This document shows, one piece after another, positions 54,801-64,000 of a stretch of DNA of 64,000 nt (position 1 is the stretch's first letter; each line of letters starts with the position of its first letter). Under the pieces are notes generated by a model that saw only the letters and a program-made list of their open reading frames with translations, searched no databases and was not told the DNA's origin. This stretch comes from Symsagittifera roscoffensis (lineage: Eukaryota > Xenacoelomorpha > Acoela > Convolutidae): positions 45,143,629 to 45,207,628 of the forward strand of contig NC_087067.1 in assembly GCF_963678635.1 (NCBI RefSeq), written 5' to 3'. The translations under genes and the position numbers were made by a program.

Positions 54801-55203
54801 CAGGGGCGGATTTAGGATTTTCTCGAGGAGGGGCGGATTTTTAATAAAATCGAAAAATTTGTCGACCCTTTTTTTAGGTCGACCAAATTGATTTTCTGAG
54901 CTCTCACAAATCAATATTAAGACCCTATTTTGAATAAATTTTCTGCGCCGCAGCCACTTTGATAAAAACAGGCCAAAAAAGGCGTTTTTAGGCACTTTTT
55001 TTTCGAAAAATTTGACCAACAAATTGCGTTTTTTCGGCACGCGCTTACCCCTCAAAATTAGTATATAGTGGCGCCAAAAGGGCCTTCAGAAAAATTTTAG
55101 GGTCAATCGCCAAATCTGGATATATCATAATATCACAAGTTCGGCAGGGGGTCGAATCCCTGAGAAAAGGAGTCCACTCCTACCTACCTAAATCCGTCCC
55201 TGA
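54801..55203 (+). mobile_element. hAT-like MITE
   Basis: Terminal inverted repeats CAGGGGCGGATTTAGG (54801) and CCTAAATCCGTCCCTG (to 55203) enclose about 400 bp with no transposase. CAGGG ends are typical of hAT elements. Flanks are not a clean 8-bp duplication, so the insertion is old. Confidence 0.65.
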
Positions 55204-55458
55204 TTACAAAAACAACTCTAACATCTGTTATTTTTGTATTACGAGGGAAGGAACGATTGCCATTGTTTTGGCTTACCCTTTTCGGCACCTTTACGTAAAA
55301 CCGAGGGGGAGCGCACGTCAAGTAGACGCAAAAAATGCCTTGTCTTTTTAATTGATTTATAACTGTTTCATTGTACGGAGAAAGACTTTTAAAAAAGTTG
55401 CAGAAGTAGCGTTTTTGTCAACCCTGGTATGTCCGGTCGTTAAGTGGGCATAATTATT

Positions 55459-55698
55459 ATGGCAAAACGCAAAATAAAGCGAACTAATGTACTCCTGTAC
55501 TATCTTCTATCTATCTTGGTTATTTTTACATTCCTGAATGGACTGGTTTTATTCTTGATTTTCAACCCGGGCGGTGTGCACGTGAGAACAATGGTAGTAA
55601 CGATGTTTGATCGAGCAGCCCCGAAGAGTATTAGCAAGTCATCGGACAGTTTTGCTATGTTGCAGAGAGTGAAGGAGTCAACGCGGAACCCCGACGAG
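55459..55698 (+). CDS. GT31 exon 1 with N-terminal membrane anchor
   Basis: The ATG at 55459 starts 80 codons: a short basic cytoplasmic tail (MAKRKIKRTN), a membrane segment of about 24 residues (YYLLSILVIFTFLNG onward) and a luminal stem. The likely donor is GAG|GTCGGT at 55699 (phase 0); the frame stops a few codons later if unspliced. An upstream GTG in frame is not needed. Confidence 0.6.
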
Positions 55699-55713
55699 GT
55701 CGGTTGGTTAGAG

Positions 55714-57043
55714 TAATGCTTGATCATTTTGGTACCTATTAACGCGAGTAGAAGCGGATCTAGAAATTTTTTCTACACTTTTCCAGAACTTTTTTTTTTT
55801 TTTTTTTTTTTTTACAATTTTAACTTACTCCTTTGGAAGTTTTGTCCCATTGCAAACATCGTTTAGAATTATGGTCCTTTCAATTTAATTTAAAAAATTT
55901 TATCTTACTTTTTTCAAATTTGTTTGCACGTCATTCTCAGCAGTATAACCTGTTGCCTACTTACACTTTTCGGCTACATTTTAACTTCGGGCCAAATTTT
56001 TGAAGTTCACGTTTATTGAATACGTTTATGTTGCCAGCTTCACAGACGTTTGATGCCCCTTCAGAGTTTTCAGAAAATGCGTGATCATTGCGTAATTGCC
56101 TTTTTTTACCGAAACCTTTTTTTTACTATTACCCGATTTTTTCTTAATCTTCTTATGTTTTTTCAAAGTCTTGCGAGTGAAACAATTTTTTGATACCTCC
56201 AATTTGTTTTGTTAATATTTTTTTACGTTAATATTTTTGTTTCATCCTATTTGAAGTTGCTCTATATTACTTGAAGTTGTCTGTTAAAATTACACTTTTG
56301 AGCAAGTTTTTGAATGGGCGGATTTAATTTAGACGCATCGTAGTTGCTAATGAAAATGTTTTCCTCATTAATAAGCTAGATCTTTTTTTGTTTACACTTC
56401 TAAATAAAAAATTTTAAATATAAATAAATAACGAAATTTTTGCTCAGGTGGTTTTTTATTCAACCCAGTTTCTTTTGAGTTTCTGTTTTCGATGAAGTTT
56501 TTGTACACGTTATGGAAACTGTCCTAAGATCAACATAACAATTATTTTCGTCAAGTGATGGATGGTTACAAATGCCAAAATGATTAACTCGCGCAAAAGT
56601 TCTAACTTCTTTTAAAATGTAGCGTCCGTCAGAAATATAATTCGGCCTCAAAAAAATGAAACGAACTAAATGAAAAAATTGAAACAAACTAAATGATCCT
56701 AATGAAATCTAAGTAGATTCTAATTTGCTTTGTTCGTTTTGTTTTTTGAAATCTATCATGATTTTTCATAATAGTTTTTTCTTGCTTCGATTATGTTTTT
56801 GGGATATTTTTTCTTCATCAAACCAACTTGCAAAAAAAGTTGTGGAACAGGTTCTGAATCTCGTACATACGTATTGATCCCAGGCGGGTGTGCCACGCAC
56901 TTTACTAAAGAGCTTTGAACCTACGTAAAATGTTGGTGCAGTACTTTGGAGACCTAATCTAGTATGTTGAAAGTGTAAAGCGAATTATCATGCCTCACAC
57001 AAAAGTGTTCCCATTTTCAGCCATGCTAATTTGCCATATTTTT
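55714..57043. other. GT31 intron 1, left part
   Basis: AT-rich with long T runs (55790-55814). A weak match to the HINE interior occurs near 56430-56660. No coding sequence is seen. Confidence 0.4.
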
Positions 57044-57464
57044 GTTCCAAATTTCGAAGAAAGTTACGGTGTATTTGTGCGTGGAGTGTTTTTTTTTCTC
57101 TCGAGACAGCATCAAATTTTTAACTAGCCGTTTATGACGGAATAATTTCATATCAACCGAAAGGTATTGTTGACCTAAGTTCAATTTTTAACAGATAGCT
57201 GTGACTATTTTTCGTAAAGTTATGAAATTGTTCCAAATTAAATCAGGCATGCTAATTGTTTCATTTATTTATTAGCTATATGCTGAATGTATTACTTTGT
57301 ACTTTACATAGCGTGTGGGGGATATGGTGATCGCAAAAAAAATCTGGAAAAAAGTTCTTCTTTCAATTCTTTTTGAAAATCTCATCAGTTTTTAAGAGCG
57401 ATCACTACTCCATAGACTTTAAAACGCATTCGGAACACTCAGACCTGATACGGATAGACTTGTT
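57044..57464 (+). mobile_element. Helentron/HINE-like element, copy 3 (degenerate)
   Basis: It starts GTTCCAAATTTCGAAG and ends TTCGGAACACTC...ATAGACTTGTT with the 3' hairpin decayed. It abuts copy 4 directly. Confidence 0.55.
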
Positions 57465-58016
57465 GTTCCGACTTTCGATACGAAAGTAACGGAATATTTG
57501 TGCTCGGGGTGGGTTTTTTTTTTTCTTCAGACAAATTTCGACTTTTTAACTAGCCATTTTTGACGGAATTTTTTTATATCATTCGAAAGGTATTGTTGCC
57601 CCGAGCTCAAATTTGAAAAGATATTTTACCTGTGATCATTTTTCGTAAAATTACGAAGGTTTAAAGATTGCCGTTTTGGCCAATTTGGGACAATTAACGC
57701 GGGATATATTTCGCGCTATTAACGCGTAAGCGGAGAGTTAATCCGTCTTAGAAATCGTTCCAAATTGGTTAAAAGAAGCTTACTTGCCATAAATGGTTTG
57801 TTAGAAGGAACGAAATCTATCCTTTTGTACTTTAGTGGGGGGATGAGTTTCATACCGTGTGGGGGGATGAGTTTCATAAAAAACTTCAAAAATTTTAGAA
57901 GAAAAAAAATTCATTTTGTTTTAATTCATTGAATTTTTTAATGTTATTACTGCTCCATAAACCTTAAAAAGCAGTCGGAACATTCAGGGCTTCGCCCTGA
58001 TACGAGCAGTCTTGTT
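57465..58016 (+). mobile_element. Helentron/HINE-like element, copy 4
   Basis: A well-preserved copy: GTTCCGACTTTCGATACGAA at the start, GCAGTCGGAAC plus CAGGGCttcGCCCTG hairpin and GTCTTGTT at the end. It follows copy 3 with no spacer, a head-to-tail tandem. Confidence 0.65.
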
Positions 58017-58507
58017 TTCCTATACGACTTAAATTTTAACTCCTAAATGCAAAATTTACCAACTTTTTATGTTTTAAAAACTATTTGAGACTATCTACAG
58101 GGCTAGTTGGAACATCCACGGCTTTGAACCGATGCACGAGAAGTTGTTTAGTTATTTTTTCGGCGTCGTATAATTGCAGCTAAGCTATAAAATAAGCCTG
58201 CATTGACTAGGAAAGAATTTATTTCTCACTATGAGGAGTTTTGTGTAACTTTCGTGCATTTTTTCAAGTCTCCGATTCAATTATATTTCAAGGAAAAGTT
58301 TCCATTGAGTACCCAGTTTTTTGAAGACGTTGTTGGAAAATCATGACGATTTTCATTGAGATCGGCCTAATCCACAAATGCGCATATCTTAGATTTTATA
58401 CGCAAAACACAAAAAAAGGCAAGTGATGGGTCTACAATCGATGGAAATTTCCAATGAGGTTTAAAAGTTAACAGAAACAGCAACAGCAAGTTTGTTAACA
58501 TTTTCAG
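58017..58507. other. GT31 intron 1, right part
   Basis: No coding sequence or repeat is recognised. Confidence 0.35.
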
Positions 58508-58693
58508 CTCTATGATTTCGATCGCGTGTGGGGCACGGCAGAGCACAAATTATGGATAGTGAACCAAACGAAAAATCCATGCAACACTACAACCAAAGTG
58601 GCATCGGCCAAAGTTCTTATTCTGGTGACGTCACATTCGGAAAACTTTGAAAGACGAGTGTTCTTACGACTCAGCTGGGCGTCGGCTGAAAAC
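58508..58693 (+). CDS. GT31 exon 2
   Basis: It follows the acceptor CATTTTCAG and encodes LYDFDRVWGT, then AKVLILVTSHSENFERRVFL and LRLSWAS, the GT31 motif in which a strand is followed by ERR and TW/SW. The donor is uncertain: GAAAAC|GTTAAG at 58694 is the best seen and gives phase 0; the frame stays open to 58777. Confidence 0.6.
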
Positions 58694-58954
58694 GTTAAGT
58701 TCTACAGTCAAGATGTTCAATTCAAAGGGCCCTTTCCCACATTTAACCCCACGTCTCAATTTTTTAAATTAAAATGAAGTACGTTGTCTGGGGAGCGCTA
58801 TTTAGGGGAAGTTGTTTAGGGGCGTTCTCAGGCGTAGTTTAAGAAACTCTTCAAAAATGTCTGGGGGTGGGGGGATTGACTATGGTATCATATTAAAATC
58901 AACAGCCGTTTTCTGGATTCCGGGAAAAACTTTGTGGCGAAAAATGGTTATGTC

Positions 58955-59325
58955 TGAAATCCATTTCAGAAAACGTATTTTACAACATGAGTTTGATATC
59001 GATAATTTAATCAATTCAAATTTTGTAAGAAAAATTCAGTACAAATCAAAACTTTTTTTTGTTGAACACTTCTGGTTAAAAACTTTGGAACTCTAAATTG
59101 CGCTCTGAAAGTTCAAAACAAAAACCTTTAATGTGGCTCAGATATCCAACATGCAATTTTTCTTGCTCAGTTTAGTTTTCCAAAGTTTTAACCAGAAGTG
59201 TTTAACAAAACAAAATTGTTCCGACTTTTACCGAATTTGTTCAGACAAAATCATTTGAAGTGATTAAATTATCGATCTCAAGTTTATGTTGTGAAATTTA
59301 TGTTTCGGAAATCCAATTTAGATAG
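58955..59325. repeat. Fold-back repeat with about 140-bp arms
   Basis: 58955-59092 and 59172-59325 are diverged reverse complements (shared ATCGATAATTTAATCA and AACACTTCTGGTTAAAA) around an 80-bp spacer. The 94-codon ORF across the left arm is not supported as a gene. Confidence 0.7.
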
Positions 59326-60172
59326 ACTCTCGGATAAGAGGATTGTCTTTTGATTGGGATCAGTGAAAGGGAAAGAGTCTTTAACAGTTGTGTTTGTCGT
59401 GGGAAGAACTTCCGAAGAAAATAAAACAGGGATTTTTTTCTCGCTTTTTAAAATAGAATCCAGCTGTTAACTTACGTGAACTATACTGTCTACATTCATG
59501 AATAGGTTCATTTTTTTCTGATCCGAAAAAAAACGGAGATTGCAATGTTAGAATATCCAATATAATTTGACATCGGATTATTCTAAATAAATCAGTTTTC
59601 AGACGTATACCTACCATTTTATACTAGAAGAAAGTTTGAATTTACTTTCGGTGTCAATATACATTGAATTTGGAGAGAACAGCACGCGCAGATGAAACGC
59701 AAAAATCCTTTAAAATTCAAAAATAATCAAGAAAAATTTGCGATGATAAACAATCATTATTCAATTTGGTCGAAAAGTGGGATCTATTTAACAATCTCCA
59801 CCCCTTTCAAAAATTGTTAAGTAGATTAAAATGGTCGATTTTTTGACCAATCAGAATGCAGCAGAATTAGAATTCAATAGAAAACTCTGTGCTAATATAC
59901 TGTAATTATTTATAGGGTTGGAGATTCTTAAGTACGTACCACAGGGGGGAGGGAGAGACATTGTTAAGTATATCTGAAAGTTGAAAATAATTTACGGTGT
60001 CTCAAATTATAGATTCACCTCTCATACCTTTGCAGTAGTAGCCAAGTTGAGTCACTATACTATCTTATCATTAATCAAGATTTTTTGTTTGCTTTAGAGC
60101 CTTTTAGGAGAAAAATTTAAGAAAAATTATTTGGTCAAATTTTTATTTTGAAAAAAAAAAATCCCAATTCAG
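59326..60172. other. GT31 intron, unassigned
   Basis: I searched by eye for the missing GT31 exon (expected hydrophobic FLLG-type strand) and did not find it. Confidence 0.35.
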
Positions 60173-60542
60173 TTTTGGAACAAGAAAGAGGAATCTACAA
60201 CGATATCATTCAGGCCGACATTGATGATACGTATGCCAATTTGACCTTGAAAGTTCAGCTAGCGATGGATTTTGCCGTAAGAGGGTGCCCTAATTTCGAT
60301 TACGTCATCAAAACTGATGACGACATGTATCTAAATTTCGATTCAATTACGGATTTTGTTCTGAAGCAGAACAAATATGATTCATTTTTTGGCGGAAAAT
60401 GTGTGAAAAATCAGGGGCCCAATAGGAATAAAGCAAGCAAGTATTTTGTAGGGCGCCAATTTTTCAAGAACAGAGTTTATCCCCCATTTTGCAGTGGAAC
60501 TATGTACATGATGTCAATGGGTATCGCAAAAAGTATTCACAA
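60173..60542 (+). CDS. GT31 catalytic exon
   Basis: It follows the acceptor CAATTCAG and encodes LEQERGIYNDIIQADIDDTY, ANLTLKVQLAMDF, then VIKTDDDMYLNFDS, where DDD is the metal- and UDP-sugar-binding motif, and YPPFCSGTMYMMS (the P-x-x-C/Y-G-x-Y motif of GT31). The donor CAA|GTTAGT at 60543 fits the donor style of the CAP gene; beyond it the reading frame to 60738 has no family similarity. The next exon is not visible. Confidence 0.75.
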
Positions 60543-60729
60543 GTTAGTTAAATTAAACGTCGAACACTACAAATATCATAGTTTTAGCCCATGTGAACAA
60601 CCCATCCCCTCAAATTTTATGACAAATTCAAGCAGTGGCCTGTCTGCATGTACTATGCTCAATATTGATTGGCTGAAAAAAATTACTTTTAACAAAATGA
60701 ACTATCTCCACCCTATTTTGATTTATTAT

Positions 60730-62110
60730 AATCAATAATAATCATAATCAAAATCATATTCATAATCATAATAAAAATCATAATAAATATAATAATGAAA
60801 AAAATCTAATAATATAAATCATAATAATCAAAATAATAATAAAATAAAATCATAATAATCACAATAATCATATTGATGATAATCATAATAAAATAACCAT
60901 AATTATTATTATAATAATTGTAATATAAATCATAACAAGACTGCTCGTATCAGGGCGAAGCCCTGAATATTGCGACTGCCTTTTAAGGTTTCATGGAGCA
61001 GTAAAAAGATTTGAAAATTAAATGTAATAATGTAATAAAACAACATGAATTTTTTTTTCTAAAATTTGAAATTTTTATACGAAAATCACCGCGTTAATCT
61101 ATCGCGCGTTAGTTGTCCCAAATTAGCCAAAATGGCAATCTTTAAAACCCCATAACTTTACGAAAGATGATCACAAGTGAAATATTTTTTCAAATTTGAG
61201 CTCAGGACAACATGACTTTTGAATGATATTAAAAAAAAAACTCCGTCAAAAATGGCTAGTTAAAAAGTCGAAATTTTTCTGAAGAAAAAACCCAGCCTGA
61301 GCACAAATATTCCGTTATTTTCGTATCGAAAATCGGAACAATAAAAATCATCATAATCTTGATAATCATAAAAAAATCATAATTAACATCAGAATAGTCA
61401 TAATCATGATAATAATCATAGTGATCGTAATCACAACATGAGAAAAAACAATATTCCTAATAATCATAATCAAAATCATAATCAAAATCAAAATGAAAAT
61501 TAAAATTAAAATAATAAATAACAAATCATAATATTCGAATCATAATCATCATAACAATGAAGTAATAAAATCATAATAATCATAATCATAATCATGATCA
61601 TAATCATAATCATAGGCGTAACAAAACATTAAAAAAGTCATAATAATCATAATCATAATAATAATCAAATTATTAAGCATAATAATCATACTAATTATAA
61701 TCATGATAATCAAAGTAAACAAGATAATAATCATGATAATCATCATAATAATAAAAAATAATCATAAACATAATTTAAAAAAATAAAAATAATTCATAAA
61801 AAATCATAAGAATCAAATCAGAATCATCGTAACAATAAATAATAAAAATCATTATAATCATAATCGTAATCATAATCAAAATCATATGCATAATGAAAAT
61901 AATTAAAAAAATTATAAAAATCATAATCATAATCATAATCATAATATTAAGCATCATAATCATACTAAAAACAATCATTATAAACAAAGTAATCATGATA
62001 ATAATCATGATCATCATCATAATCGTCATAACAATAAAATAATAATAATCATTATAATCATAATAACAATAAACATAATCATAACAATCATAATATAACA
62101 ATCATAATAA
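60730..62110. repeat. AT-rich simple-repeat tract ((A)TAATCA-type)
   Basis: Continuous imperfect copies of AATCAT, ATAATC and AAAATCAT, interrupted by HINE copy 5. Minus-strand ORFs of Ile/Met/Asp/Tyr here are artefacts of the repeat. Confidence 0.9.
60934..61339 (-). mobile_element. Helentron/HINE-like element, copy 5
   Basis: Minus orientation: AACAAGACTGCTCGTATCAG and hairpin CAGGGCgaaGCCCTG at its left end, and GTATCGAAAATCGGAAC at the right end. It is shorter than copy 4 through internal deletion (the GCGTAAGCGG segment is partly lost). It is inserted in the simple repeat. Confidence 0.65.
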
Positions 62111-62118
62111 TCATGGTA

Positions 62119-62334
62119 CGGAGACAATTCGTAACAGACGTTAATTCGTAACAAGCGACAAATCGTAGCAAGTGAAAATTCGTAACAAGGCATTGGCAAG
62201 TAGAATACGTTTGCTCCGCTGCGCTTACATCCGGCACGAGAGGAATATTGAGCGTGAATCAGTGTTCCTCACTCAATATAATGTTATGAATTGTCGCTTG
62301 TTACAAAATAACGCCTGTTCCGAATTGTTGCCTC
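62119..62334. mobile_element. Small MITE with about 45-bp terminal inverted repeats
   Basis: The left end (GAGACAATTCGTAACAGACG, then AATTCGTAACAAGCGACAA) and right end are inverted copies around about 120 bp. The left half has four AATTCGTAACAAG-like iterations. No ORF. Confidence 0.6.
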
Positions 62335-62792
62335 ACTAAATAAAAATCATAAGATTAATCAAAATAATAATGTGCCGCACTCTCGTATCCTGTAAGACCT
62401 ACAAAAACCTGCTTCAAAATCTGTAAATTATCGGCAATTTAACAGATAATATAAAGAATAAGTAATATCTGAAACAATGGGTTAAAAATTTTTTCGGTTA
62501 ACATTTTTAGCAATACGGTTTCCAACAATCTCAAAACATCTATAAACATTTTGATGGCAAACTGACCTTAATCGGACAAACCAGTAGTTTTCAAGGCCTT
62601 TTGTCTAAGAAAATCTAATTTTAGCTTTTTCACTTTCGCGCTATAATGACGTCATTAGTTTAAGATTAATTTAAGCGCAAACATCTTCCGCGCCGAAAGG
62701 ATTGAAAACGGATGCGAGTTTTTTGCGGCCGGTCGAGTTAGCTCCCCGGAGCGGGTGGTAACTACGGCGGATCGGGCTATGTTGTCTTTTCC
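62335..62792. other. Unassigned, possibly the end of the BEL/Pao element
   Basis: No gene or clear LTR is recognised between the MITE and the BEL/Pao coding region. Confidence 0.3.
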
Positions 62793-63904
62793 TTAATTAA
62801 GTGTTTTTATACGAGCCAGAGGGTAGTGTCCCCTTGGGCTGCGTTCGTCAACAATCCACACTAAATCCCCTGTTTTTAAAATAACGTCACTATCGGAATG
62901 CCACTTACTGCGTTTATTCAGCGCTGGCACATAATCTCGCAGCCAACGACTCCAAATGGCGTTGGCGTAGCTTTGCGCTCGGATATATTGCTTTCGATGG
63001 TCGAAGTGTTTCTGGAAAGAGAGAGAAGGGAAGCTGGTACCATTTCGGCCTAACAAAAAATGATTAGGAGTTAACACCTCGAAAACATCCGGACTTGCAC
63101 TTACTGATGTTATAGGTCGAGCTTCAGTGATTGTTCTACAAGACAGAAAGTTGTTTCAAGGACTTTGGGAGTGAGCTTTCTACTTCCTATTATTGCGTAG
63201 GATACCCTTTTACAACACCAAACGAGACGTTCCCAAGAACCACCGTGATGCGGGGCTGCCGGGGGGTTAAATTTCCACTTAATACCCTTTTTCGCCAGCT
63301 CTGGGGGTGCTTGTCCGTTCCACGACTGAATACAATTTAAGAGTTCTTTCTCGGCTCCCACAAAATTGGTGCCGTTATCAGAGCAAATGACTGATGGAGT
63401 GCCGCGACGGGTAATGAATCTTTCGATTCCCATTACACACGAACTCGTGTCCACGGATGAGACAATCTCAATATATACAGCTCTTGTGGTCATACATGTA
63501 AAAAGGAAGCACCATCGTTTTTCAGAACTCCTCCTTATTGAGACGTAAAAGGGTCCAAAATAATCAACACCACAGTTTGTGAAGGGAGGCTGGCGGTAAC
63601 TAATTCTTTCAACTGGAAGCTCTGCCATCATAGGTGTGACAGTTTTGGCTTTGCGTTTCCTACATATAAGGCAGTGGACTTCAATGGACTTTAATAGAGA
63701 GCGAAGGTTCAAGATTGCGAATTCTAAGTGAATTACAGCTCGCAGGTAGTCTAAGAACTGGTGCTGATAGCGATAATGAATATCACTTACGAACAGTTTC
63801 ACCAGAGTATGCCTTCCATCAAGGATTATGGCGTGTTTTGTGTCATATTCAGTTTCAACTAGGCGGCAAATTCACCCGATTGAACGAATGAGGAATGCAG
63901 GACC
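62793..63904 (-). pseudogene. BEL/Pao retroelement pol fragment (integrase and C-terminal domain)
   Basis: From 63802 down, the frame reads a BEL-type integrase zinc region (HCLICRKRKA), VDYFGPF, ICSDNGTNF and APHHGGSWERLV, all typical of Pao/BEL integrase. A 1-nt deletion near 63121 shifts the frame; the other frame continues to the C-terminal part with LTPNHFLLGR, WSRWLRDYVPAL and LKTGDLVWIVD (DUF5641-like) ending at 62793. A stop also interrupts the frame upstream near 63873. It is therefore a dead element. The RT part would lie beyond 64000. Confidence 0.9.
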
Positions 63905-64000
63905 CATAAACGGTGCATATTGTGCGATACGACTAAACTTTTTGACGGTTTTGTCGCAGGACAGGAGTAAATATTCCGCTTTAAAAGATTACTTTTGGCA

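Larger units (their letters stand above)
55459..60542 (+). other. Gene span: glycosyltransferase family 31 (beta-1,3-galactosyltransferase-like), partial
   Basis: Three exon pieces together show a type II membrane topology and the GT31 core (NFERR...LRLSWAS, DIDDTYANLTLK, DDD). Such enzymes add galactose or N-acetylglucosamine in the Golgi. The intron phases of exon 2 (ends phase 0) and the third piece (begins after one base of a codon) do not match, so at least one exon of roughly 25-35 codons between them was not found. The C-terminal exons with the usual EDV motif were also not found. HINE-like copies and a fold-back lie in its introns. It could be a decayed gene. Confidence 0.65.

Noticed and set aside
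58812-59096. 94-codon ORF as the missing GT31 exon
   Set aside because: No GT31 motif; most of it lies in a fold-back arm.
61549-62101. ORFs rich in Ile/Met/Tyr/Asp on the minus strand
   Set aside because: They are translations of the simple repeat.

Overview
This is a window of animal nuclear DNA, most likely from an invertebrate. It is AT-rich, its host genes are split by GT-AG introns (several donors read GTTAGT), and most of it is transposable elements. I cannot fix the phylum from the sequence. There are no bacterial operons, rRNA genes or CRISPR arrays. A 200-N assembly gap lies at 38933-39132.

Two host genes are visible. The first is a secreted CAP/SCP-domain protein on the minus strand. 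Its six exons (42604 down to 11783) join in phase to give 434 codons: a signal peptide, a Cys-rich module, the CAP domain, a poly-Thr linker and a second Cys-rich module. Its third intron is about 23.9 kb and holds a decayed Ty3-like relic, a complete-looking retrovirus-like element in antisense, the gap and a large palindrome. The second is a glycosyltransferase family 31 (beta-1,3-galactosyltransferase-like) gene on the plus strand, with three exon pieces between 55459 and 60542. At least one middle exon and the 3' end are not found.

Retroelement family 1 is present as two inverted copies. Copy A is minus, 1-11450, cut by the window edge and carrying an in-frame stop in gag. Copy B is plus, 23477 to the gap. 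It exceeds 15.4 kb before any 3' LTR and encodes, in order: a 77-aa ORF, a 155-aa basic ORF, an uninterrupted 2740-aa Gag-Pol (zinc knuckle, protease, RT, RNase H, integrase with GPY/F motif), two tiny hydrophobic ORFs, a 378-codon reading frame with no ATG, an 872-aa glycoprotein of apparent chuvirus/mononegavirus-like type, and a further ORF running into the gap. Start/stop overlaps of the form ATGA link several of these. This is the strongest candidate for an undescribed system here.

Retroelement family 2 is a young complete Ty3-like element (minus, 44516-51513). It has 214-bp LTRs differing at one visible base, a GCGCC target duplication, and a tRNA-Ser-like primer site that overlaps the gag start codon. 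Gag-PR and Pol lie in one frame separated by a single UGA; a diverged relic at about 17.9-22.5 kb has a UGA at the matching place. A 9-bp palindrome, TCCGNCGGA, recurs nine times in the element.

The rest is non-autonomous elements: five copies of a Helentron/HINE-like repeat (one tandem pair, one in a 1-kb palindrome), hAT-like and other MITEs, several fold-backs (one with perfect 100-bp arms), tRNA-derived SINE-like heads, satellites, a 1.3-kb AT-rich simple repeat and a broken BEL/Pao element at the right edge.
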